DNA of 64,000 nt from NCBI RefSeq assembly GCF_002483305.1, contig NZ_DLHQ01000050.1:35899-99898 (forward strand). Reading direction: 5' to 3'. Shown piece by piece: positions 41,497 to 50,900 of this stretch. Origin of the DNA: Brevundimonas sp. UBA7664 (GTDB taxonomy: Bacteria; Pseudomonadota; Alphaproteobacteria; Caulobacterales; Caulobacteraceae). How positions within the stretch are numbered: position 1 is the first letter of the stretch; every line of letters starts with the position of its first letter. A program made the translations under genes and the position numbers. Below the pieces are notes generated by a model. It searched no databases and was not told the origin of the DNA. It was given only the letters and a program-made list of their open reading frames with translations.

Positions 41497-42773
41497 TGCG
41501 GACTCCCTGACCGTCCAAACCGGTAGACCATGCGCACCTCAGCGCCGAAGCTGTTGTGATCGTGCAGCAGGCTGGCGCCGTCGTACCAGCGCGCGGAGTG
41601 GCTGGCGGCGGCCTCCAGGAACATACCGTGGCGATCGAGCGGCACGCCGACCACTGCCCGCACATAGGCCCGTATCTCGGTTGCACCGCCCCCCAGGGCG
41701 CCCTCGCGAAAGTCGATATATCTCAGCATGGCGGAACCGCCGATGTAGGCGCCATTGTCGGAGATGGGCGTTTGCGTGGCCGCGAACACCCGGCCGCCGA
41801 AGTAGCCCAGATCCGTCTGTTCGGCCTCCTTCGCCTCCACCGCGATGCCCGCGGTCCAGGCGCGATCGGCTCCCGATATGTCGCGATAGCTGAGCATGAC
41901 GTCGTAGCGCATGCCGTCCCGGAGCGAGGCTGCGGCCGGCCCCAGATAGTCCTGATCGACCGCCTCGAGCCTGACGGTCCAGCGCCCGGTCGGGCTCGCG
42001 GTGTCGCCGAGTTCCGCCTGGAGCCCAAATTCGGTGACCAGTCCGTCGCCGGCCAGCCGCGCATGTCGCGCCATCAGGCCGGTCGCCAGGCGCTGATCCT
42101 CCCCCCTGAGGCGGAAGTCGTAGCCGAGCCGCGCTGAGCCGGTCAGGTAGTCCGCGTCGGGCCCGGAGATGTCCGTCCGGGTCTCGAAGGCGGCGCCGGC
42201 GTAGCCCTGGCCCGACAGACGGGATGCGAAACGCGCGTCCAGCGCGCCCGACGCCGTGATCGCCAGCCCTTCCTCGGAGGGCGCGGGGAAGCCCGGGATC
42301 TCGATCTGGGTCGTCAACGCCCCGAGCGCGTCGGTCTCGTATCCCAGGCCGAGCGTCAGGACGCCCGTGACGCCGTCGCCGCGTGTGGCGAACGGAGTCA
42401 GGGGAGCCGGAGCGCAGGCCTCGCGCGCCTCCGCCCAGCCGGTCGCGGTCGCATTGCGCACGTTCGCCAGCTGATAGGCGCCCCGGCGGTAGTCAGCGAG
42501 ACGGCACAGGACCGTCCCGTAGTAGAGCCGCACCTCGTCCGAACCGGCGTCGGGCCGCAGCAGGAGCGAACGCTCAAGCGTCGCGGCGGCTCCGGTCAGG
42601 TTCCCGGCCCCGACCTGCCGGCGCGCCGCCGCCAAAGTTCCGGCGTCGCTTTCCGTCGCGTCGATGAGGGCGTCGACTTCTGCCTCGCCGGCTTCCTGGG
42701 CGGCGGCGGCGCCGCAGCCCAAGGCCGCCATGCCCGCGACGATGCCGACCAGACGCCAACGGACGTGTTTCAC
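41493..42773 (-). CDS. outer-membrane beta-barrel protein with TPR-like N-terminus
   Basis: About 426 residues from GTG 42773, with GAGGGGG seven bases upstream. A signal peptide (GIVAGMAALGCGAAAA) is followed by a helical, TPR-like region (about 35-125) and a C-terminal barrel (about 140-426) of alternating strands that ends VRMVYRFGRSGS. The layout resembles surface lipoprotein assembly modifier (DUF560-like) proteins. It is coupled to a FecR-domain gene and close to a CHASE2 cyclase, a recurrent grouping. Substrate unknown. Confidence 0.7.
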   Translation of the reverse strand: MKHVRWRLVGIVAGMAALGCGAAAAQEAGEAEVDALIDATESDAGTLAAARRQVGAGNLTGAAATLERSLLLRPDAGSDEVRLYYGTVLCRLADYRRGAYQLANVRNATATGWAEAREACAPAPLTPFATRGDGVTGVLTLGLGYETDALGALTTQIEIPGFPAPSEEGLAITASGALDARFASRLSGQGYAGAAFETRTDISGPDADYLTGSARLGYDFRLRGEDQRLATGLMARHARLAGDGLVTEFGLQAELGDTASPTGRWTVRLEAVDQDYLGPAAASLRDGMRYDVMLSYRDISGADRAWTAGIAVEAKEAEQTDLGYFGGRVFAATQTPISDNGAYIGGSAMLRYIDFREGALGGGATEIRAYVRAVVGVPLDRHGMFLEAAASHSARWYDGASLLHDHNSFGAEVRMVYRFGRSGSPQ

Positions 42774-42973
42774 GACCAAGCCCCCTCAGGATCCTGATCG
42801 CAATCTATGTCAGTCGCTGGCGGCGTCCAGTGGTTTCGTAACATCGTTCGGTTAACCGGAATGCCCGGAAGCCATGGGCACAATTTCGGCGGAACCCTCA
42901 AACGCCTCGGATGGCTCTCGCAATCCCGCAAAAATCAGTGACATCAAGCGGCGGTGGCGGCGCTGTGAGGCAA

Positions 42974-43171
42974 ATGCTGAAAGGTCTCCGGCAAATTCGG
43001 CGCAAGCCGCTGTCGGGGATGATCAAATCCCACCCCTTAGTCCGAAGATTTCTCACCACCCACGCGGCGATCTACAACACCTTCAACATCCAACGTCACC
43101 TGATCAGCAGACCCCCTCTTCGCCGTTTCCGCGCCGAAGCTGCCGCGGCCTGGGCGAAGGCCGTTGCCTGA
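42974..43171 (+). pseudogene. C-terminal remnant of an IS6-family transposase
   Basis: An 86-codon frame (from 42911) whose last two thirds match the C-terminus of IS6-type transposases: RRFLTTHAAIYNTFNIQRHL and RFRAEAAAAWAKAVA. The catalytic DDE part is absent and the region upstream shows only degenerate sequence, so this is a decayed element. A right-end-like sequence follows at 43191-43221. Confidence 0.65.
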
Positions 43172-43495
43172 TTTCAGACGGGGTAGGGCGGCGTTCGACT
43201 CGGCGGAGTTAACCTGTCAGCAGCCCCTGCGAGGCCTGGCCGACGATGCCTGGACTGCGGCGACCCATGCCGCCTGACGCGGGAAGGGGAGGGGCATTCT
43301 GCAGCCGTCCGGACGTATGTGGTCAGTACCGGTTTCGATTTGGCCACACTACCCGGCTGGCCGGTCAGTGTTGCCGCCAGCCCAAGTTACGGCTGACAGG
43401 GCCTGACAGCGCCACACCGCGGGTTGTTCAAACGATCCGATTCACCTCTATTCATCCTCAGTCTGGCGATCCAGTAACCTCCTGTCGGTGGACGT
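43172..43495. other. intergenic DNA with IS debris
   Basis: About 320 bp between the transposase remnant and the AraC gene. Apart from the IS-end-like sequence I see no open frame with a ribosome site, RNA gene or strong hairpin. It should contain the promoter of the AraC gene. Confidence 0.4.
43191..43221. repeat. IS6-like right-end sequence, copy 2
   Basis: Lies about 20 bp after the transposase remnant and reads TTCGACTCGGCGGAGTTAA then CCTGTCAGCAG; it shares 26 of 31 positions with 28937-28967. Position relative to the remnant identifies it as the probable right terminus of the decayed element. Confidence 0.45.
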
Positions 43496-44479
43496 ATGCG
43501 TGACATCCTTCGTTTCTCGAGTTCGGCGATCCCGCCCGCTCGTCGATTTGAGGCCTATCGTGAACTACATACCCACCGTTCAGAAATCCTGCCGGGGCGT
43601 GAAGCGTTTAAGGCCGAGGTCGTCGCCTGGCGTCTGGGCGACATGCTGGTGTTCGACCGTCGTCTGTCAGGGGTCGTGCATTCAAGGCAGGAACGCGTCA
43701 ACGGCGATGGCGTGGATCGTTTCGTGGCGACGCTGGTGCGGTCCGGGCGACTGAGCGGACAGGCGAGGACTGGTTTCGAAGTCGAGCCAGGGCAGATCAT
43801 CATGCTCGACACCCGTCGCGCGGTCATCATCGAGCATCACGCTGCGCATATCGTCACCGTCAGTGTGGCCCGCGGCGTGATCGAGGCTGCCTTCGATCGG
43901 ACGGACGGTTTGCATGGCCAGATTCTGACCGCCCCTGCGAACGGCTTCCTGGCTGATTTCATGGTCATGCTGGCCGAGCGAACCGCCGACATGGCCCCTC
44001 TGAAGGTCGCTCCGGTGAGCCGCGCCTTTCTGGATATCCTGTCGACGGCGGGTAGCGTCACAGCGTCGCAGGGGCTGGAACTGAGGCGGCTGGAGCTGGC
44101 TCGCCGACGGGCTGTTGACCGCTATATCGATGACAACCTGTCGGACCGGAAACTGTCGGTCGGAATGATCAGCCGGGCCACCGGCGTGTCGCGCTCGGCA
44201 CTGTATCGAATGTTCGCCGAGCAGGGGGGAGTTGGCCGCCATGTGAAGGCGCAGCGGCTGGCCGCAGTCAGGAAGGCGCTGGATAATGGCGGCACAGAGC
44301 CTCTGGCGGCTCTCGCCCATACCCTCGGTTTTGCCAGCGACAGTCAGATGAGTCGTCAGTTCAGCCTCGCCTATGACACGACGCCCGGCGCCTATCGCCG
44401 GGCCTGGGCAGAGCGCGGGGCCGATGACCCTACCCAAGGCCGCGATCAACGGGCGGCCTGGATGAGGGAATTGAACTGA
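43496..44479 (+). CDS. AraC-family transcriptional regulator
   Basis: A 327-residue AraC/XylS-type regulator. The N-terminal cupin-like domain covers about 1-200; the C-terminal helix-turn-helix pair is LSVGMISRATGVSRSALYRM and LAHTLGFASDSQMSRQF, ending TTPGAYRRAW. It lies 466 bp upstream of the giant autotransporter gene on the same strand and may control it. It is preceded by IS debris. Confidence 0.87.
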   Translation: MRDILRFSSSAIPPARRFEAYRELHTHRSEILPGREAFKAEVVAWRLGDMLVFDRRLSGVVHSRQERVNGDGVDRFVATLVRSGRLSGQARTGFEVEPGQIIMLDTRRAVIIEHHAAHIVTVSVARGVIEAAFDRTDGLHGQILTAPANGFLADFMVMLAERTADMAPLKVAPVSRAFLDILSTAGSVTASQGLELRRLELARRRAVDRYIDDNLSDRKLSVGMISRATGVSRSALYRMFAEQGGVGRHVKAQRLAAVRKALDNGGTEPLAALAHTLGFASDSQMSRQFSLAYDTTPGAYRRAWAERGADDPTQGRDQRAAWMRELN

Positions 44480-44945
44480 GATCATCTTGTTCAAATGTCC
44501 CGAAGCCGGAACGCACAGACATTTCACCGGTATTTCGGCGATGTTAGAAATCCGTGTTTTCTGGTGCACTCGAACGCGAAGCATCGTTCGAATGCAGGGT
44601 TGAGCGAGCAAACAGTCGTCTTCGCGACTGTTTCTGGCGGTGCATCTCGGGGGTTGGTTCATGTCGATGCGATTTTGGGAGCCTGGCGGCGGGTCATTGC
44701 CGCGAGCGCACGTCGCAACGAAACGCCGGCCTAGAACCGACCGTCACCCGTACTTCTATTGCGGGACGCAGAGCGGCGCTTTCAGCTGCATCCTCGCGCC
44801 CGCGGCAGCGGTGGGGCTGCACGCACAGGCACTCGACTAACGGCCCTGCAGATAACGGCGTGTTCGGACAACCGGCGCCGTCCGTATTTCAACGACTCCA
44901 ACAGCGCCGTCAGAACGCTGTGACGCACAAACAATGGGGACTTTC
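44480..44945. other. long intergenic region before the autotransporter
   Basis: About 466 bp with no supported gene. It holds a 9-bp perfect hairpin with TCTTCG loop (44610-44633). The upstream leader of the autotransporter is long. I cannot identify clear promoter hexamers. Confidence 0.4.
44610..44633. terminator. hairpin downstream of the AraC gene
   Basis: AAACAGTCG (44610-44618) and CGACTGTTT (44625-44633) form a 9-bp stem with a TCTTCG loop. The A-rich and T-rich ends allow weak bidirectional termination. It is 130 bp past the AraC stop. Confidence 0.4.
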
Positions 44946-47900
44946 ATGATCATCGGTACACGCGGGCTTTCCAGACTTCAGCTGCACGGTGCGCGCGCGC
45001 CGCGTTCGCGTTCGATGCTGGCGGGGCTGCTGACGGGTACGGCGCTGGGCTGTTCGTTGATGGTCGCAATGGCGACGCCCGCACTGGCCGATAACGAATG
45101 CGGTCCGGCAGGAGCCACGGTGGTGTGTCCCGCCAACACCTACAACACCGGTATCCGCTATGCGAACCTGGCCGAGGCGCTGGCGTTGAACGTCCCCGTG
45201 GGCGCGTTCGTCAACACGACGGCGAACTACACTGCAGGTATCGAGGTCCAGGGCGGCAACTTCGACGTCTCCATCTTTCAGCGCGGGCCGATCCGCACAT
45301 CAGGCCTGGACGCCCCGGGCATCTACGTTGAGACCAATGCGGGGAACGTAACGATCGACGCGGATGACGTCGCGACCACAGGCGATTACTCGACGACGTC
45401 CAACTTCGGTGCCGAAGGCATCTTTGTTTACAGCAACACCGGCGATGTATCCGTCACGGCCCGCAATGTCAGCGTCGACGGGTTCGCCACCAGCGCGCTC
45501 GCGGTGGTGGTCAACAATGCGGATATTGTCTTTGACATCGACGCCATAACTTCCACGTCTACAAACTCGGCCACCGTCTTTGCGCAGACCCAGGGTTCGG
45601 GCGACGTCACCATCACAAGCGGATCGATCGACAGCCGTAACCAGGGGATCGCTGTCTTCGGCGCGGGCGCCGGCACGGTGATCGTCACCAGCGACTCGAT
45701 CAGTATCGCCAACAGTGATGCCCAAGGCCACTTCGGCATCATCATGGGCGTCAACGCCAAGGACGTGATCGTCGATAGCGGCTCCATCAGCACGACGGGC
45801 CTTGCGGCGCGCGGGATAGGCATCACCGCAGCCAGCGTCGACATCACCAGCGACAGTATCGTCACCACCGGCGGGCCGACGACGACCCGTGCCTCGGACG
45901 GCATTGCGGTGATCGCATTGACGGGCGACGTCACCATCGACAGCGGCACAATCAGCACCAGTGGCCTGGCAGCGCGGGGCGTGGGCGCGACCGCCAATCT
46001 GGGCTCTGTCGATATCACCAGCGGTTCGATCACCACGGCAGGCAACGGCGCCCTCGGGATCCAGGCTTTCGGGTCAACCGGGGTAACCATCGACAGCGGA
46101 TCCATCTCGACCTCGGGTACGACGAACACGGGTGGCGGTATGACTCGCCAGGCCGATGCGATCTGGGTCACGGGTGGCGCAGGTGCGAACTTCTCCATCA
46201 CCAGCGACAGCATCACCACGACGGGGGTGGATGCGCGGGGTATCGTGGTCGATGACGACGGCGTGGTTGGCTATGGCGTCAGCAACGCGGCGGCCGGAAC
46301 GGGCGCTCTGGTCATCGACAGTGGCGGGATCACCACCGGGGGCTTCGGGGCGCGTGGTATGGCGATCAGCCATGCGGGGGCGGTGGATATCGTCTCCGGC
46401 ACGATCGCCACCGAGGGCGACAGCGCCAGCGGCATCACCCTGTTCGCCTCGGCGGACACGGTCATCAACAGCGGGACGATCACCACCGAAGGCCAGGATG
46501 CGTTCGGCATCGAGGTGCGGGGCGCGACCGGCGACGTGACCATCACGTCGGACAGCGTGACCACGCTGGGCGACTATTCGAACGGCCTGCTGGTCTTCGC
46601 CGACGATGGCGCGGTCTCGATCACCAGCGGGTCGGTTTCGACGTCGGGCGACGGCGCCACCGGCATTTCGGTGGTCACCAACAGCGGCGCAGTGACGATC
46701 GATTCCGGCTTCGTCTCGACGTCCGGCGACTACGTCTATGATGAGCGCGGCGCGGGCGAGGATCGCTTTGCCGAAGGCATCTCGGTCTTCACCGACACGG
46801 GCGCCATCTCGATCACCAGCGATGTCGTCAACGTCTCCGGCCTTTACGCCAGCGGCATCGTCGGCATCACCAATAACGCCGACATCACCATCGACAGCGG
46901 CGACATCAACTCCACGGCCATCCAGTCGGTCGTGCTGTACGCCCAGGCCGGGGCCGGCGGCGACATCGTCGTCGACAGCGACAGCATCACCGGCATCAGC
47001 CAGGCCATGAGCCTGGTTGGCGTCGATGACATCACGGTGCGCAGCGGGTCGGCGGCGACGACGGGCGCTCGCGGTTTCGGCCTGTTTGCTTCGACCACCA
47101 GCGGCGTCATCGACATCACCAGCGGCTCGGTTTCGACAGAAGGCATTCGCGGCGCCGGCATCACCGGCCTTGCCAGCGAGGGCATGGTCACGATCGACAG
47201 CGATGCCGTCTCGACCACCGGGGCGGGGGCCCTGGGCATTCGCGCCAACGGGCGTGATGGCGTGACGGTGACCAGTGGGACGATCACCACCATCGGCGGC
47301 ATCAACACCAATGTCGCCAACACCAACACCGCGTCCTCCGATGGCATCTTCGCCCGCAGCGTCCTGGGCGACATCATCATCGACAGCGGGACCATCAACG
47401 TCAGCGGCCTGGGCGCCGCCGGCATCAACGCCTTCGCCAACATCGGCAATGTGACGGTGAACAGCGGCTCGGTGACGACGGCCGGCGACTCGACCACGGC
47501 CACCGGTGTGACCTTCTTCACCAACGGCATCTACGCCCAGTCCAGCGGCGGCGCCGGCAATGTGTCGGTGACCAGTGGCTCGATCGATGTCTCGGGCGCC
47601 CGGGCCTGGGGTCTTTACGCCCGCAGCTTCGGCGGCGCCGTCAATGTCGACAGCGGATCGATCATCACTTCGGGCCTCAGCGGGCGCGGCATCTATGCGG
47701 TGGGCCTGACCGACGTCTCGGTGATCAGCGACAGCATCGTCACGAGCGGCGAGAAATCTTCGGCCAACGCCAATGCCGCCGACGGCATCTTCGCCGCCAA
47801 CCAGACCGGCGACATCACCATCGACAGCGGCACGATCCAGACCAGCGGCCAGGGCGCCGTCGGCATCTACGCCAACGCCCCTCTGGGCGCGGTGAGCATC

Positions 47901-50900
47901 ATCAGCGACAGCATCTCGACCGCTGGCGATCAGGCGGCCGGCATCTGGGTTCAGGCCCCGACCGGCACGATCTCTTTGGTCTCCGGCGATATCGAGACGG
48001 ACGGCTCAGCCGCTGACGGCATCCGGATTGATGGAGGAGCCGGCGACGTGTCGGTCACCGCCGAGACGGTCAACGTCGCCGGCCTGGGCGCCGAGGCCAT
48101 CACCATCACCACCACGACCGGCGACATCACACTCGACGTCGGGACCCTCATCAACACCGGCGCTTTCGATGCCGGGATCAACAGGAACGCATCGGGCATT
48201 CGGGTGTCCAGCCAGGGTGGAGCGATCGAGGTTACCGCCGATTGGATCGAGCTCGCGTCCATCGACGCCATGGGCATCAATGCCGATACCCAGAACGCCG
48301 ATATCGCCATCTACAGCGGGTCCATCTTCGGTTCGGGAACGGCGGGCGCGCTCATCGAGGCAAGCACGACAGGCATCGGTCAGATCCTGATCAACAGTGA
48401 CAGTCTTGCCGGCAGCAGCTTCGGCATCAACGCCAGCGCCGACGACCAGATCACAATCAACTCCGGCTCCATCACCATCGACGGCAGCGCCGCGACGCGG
48501 CCGAACAGCGGCATCCTCGCTCTCAGCTCGGGCGGGTCAGTCATCATCGACAGCGGCGAAATCGCGACCACCGCGCCGGGCGGTTTCGGAATCATGGTCC
48601 TCGCGGGTGGCGATGCGTCGATCACCAGCGGTTCGATCAGCACCGCAAGCGGTGCAGGCCTGAACTACGAGGGCGTGCTGTACACCGGAAACGGCCTCGA
48701 CATCACGGCCGCCGGCGACATCACCATCGACAGCGGTTCGGTGTCCACGACGGGTCTGGGTTCCACCGGCATCTTCGCGCAGTCATTCGGCGGCGGGGTG
48801 TCGATCACCAGCGACGCCGTCACAACCTCGGGCGACAGTGCAGCGGGCATCCTCGCGCTTGCGTCGGGTGATATCGTGATCGACAGCGGCACGGTGGTCA
48901 CCAGCGGCGATTTCGATTTCGGCTACGATTTCGCCGCCGAGGGCATCTATGCCGAGAGCGTCTCCGGCGCGATCTCCATCACCAGCGACGACGTGACCGT
49001 AGGCGGTTACGCCACGTCGGCCATCGTGGCGTTGACCTCCGACGGAGCGATCACGGTTGACAGCGGCTCGGTGGTCTCAACCTCGACCAATTCCGCGACC
49101 GTTTTCGTCCGGGCCCGGGACAGCGGCGCCATTTCAATCTCCAGCGACTCGCTCGTGTCCAACAACCAGGGCGTGGTGGCCAACGGCCAGGATGATGTCA
49201 TCATCAACAGCGAAGCCATGAGCATCGGCGTCTCGGAGACACCGGAGGCCGGGCACCTGGGAATCTCGGCCGTCACCACCAGCGGAGGCATCGTCATCAA
49301 CAGCGGCACGCTGTCGACGGCCGGGCTACGGGCTCTTGGCATCGGCGCCACCGCGTCCGAAGGGACGGTCACTGTTGACAGCGGCTCGGTCATCACCCTC
49401 GGCGACGGATCGCGCGGCATCAGTGTCGGCGGCCGTGACGGTGTCACCATAATCAGCGACAGCGTGTCGACCTCAGGCGGCCTGTCGGTCGTGAATCCGA
49501 CCCTGACCCGGAACTCGACCGGCATCTTCGCCATGTCGCAACTGGGCGATGTCACGGTCGACAGCGGTTCAGTCATCACGGCAGGCGAGGGTGCTTATGG
49601 CATCAACGCTTTGGCCAACACCGGCTCGGTGAACGTCACAAGCGGCGCCATCGCCACAGCGGGCCTGGACGCGACAGGCCTGTCCGCTTCCAGCCTGATT
49701 TCGACCACGGTGGTCAGCGGTACGATTTCCACCACCGGCGACTATGGCAAAGGCATACTGGCGGACAGCCTTGGTGCGGTTTCGGTGACCAGCGAGTCGA
49801 TCACCACCGCGGGCGGCGTCGCCGATGGCCTGGTGGCGCGCGGCTCCACGGTCATGGTGGATAGCGGGACGATCCGCACGTCCGGCATTCCCGTGGGCGA
49901 AGGCATCGCTCAGGAAGCCCACGCCCTGACGGCCTTCTCCAGCGCGGGCAACGCCACCATCATCAGCGACAGCATCACCACCCTGGGAGAATACTCCCTG
50001 GGCATCATCGGCGGAGCGACCGACGGAAACCTGTCGATCACATCGGGCAGCATCACCACGGCGGGGTTGAACTCAGCCGCCATCGTGGCCTTCGCCACCC
50101 GCGGCAATGTCGCCATCGACAGTGGCTACATCACCACGTCGGGGACGGGGGGTGACGGCATCCAGGCCAATATCGAGGGCCAACTGTCGATCCTCAGCGA
50201 CTTCATCATCCTGTCGGGGAACTCCTCGACCGGCATCAATGTGGCCGCCGCTGGAGGTCTTTCGATCGCCAACGGATCGATCGTTTCGACCGGCGATTTC
50301 TCGGTGGGCATCCGGGCGTCCAGCCCCGAGGCGATGACGATCACGACCGGCGACATCTCAATGAGCGGTGAGGGGTCCATAGGCGTCATCGTTCAAAATC
50401 TGAACGATCTGACCCTCAACGTTACGGGCGACGTCACCTCGACGGAGAGCTATGCCGCCTATCTGACCGGTGAGGGCGCAGCCACGATCAACATCACAGC
50501 CGGGAGCAGCCTGGACGGGATCACGGGCCTGTATCTGAACACGACCGAAAGCTCGACCATCAACATCCTGGGCGAGATTATCGGTCGCGGCGGGCTTGCG
50601 ATGGACATCAACGGCGCGGCCGTCACCATCAACAACAACTCCAATACCATTATCGGCGGTGTCCGCCTGACCGACGAGGCCGACACCTTCAACAACAACG
50701 GCACCTGGATGGCGTTCGGCGAGAGCGATTTCGGTGACGGTGACGACAATATCGTCAACAACGGACTGTTCGAATCGGCCGGCGGTGACGTCAGCATCAT
50801 CGGCCTGGAAACATTCCGAAACGAGGGTGTCATCGACCTGCGCGATGGTGTGTTGGGCAACTCGGCCGATATCGGCGGGGCCGCATATGTCGGCGGGGCC

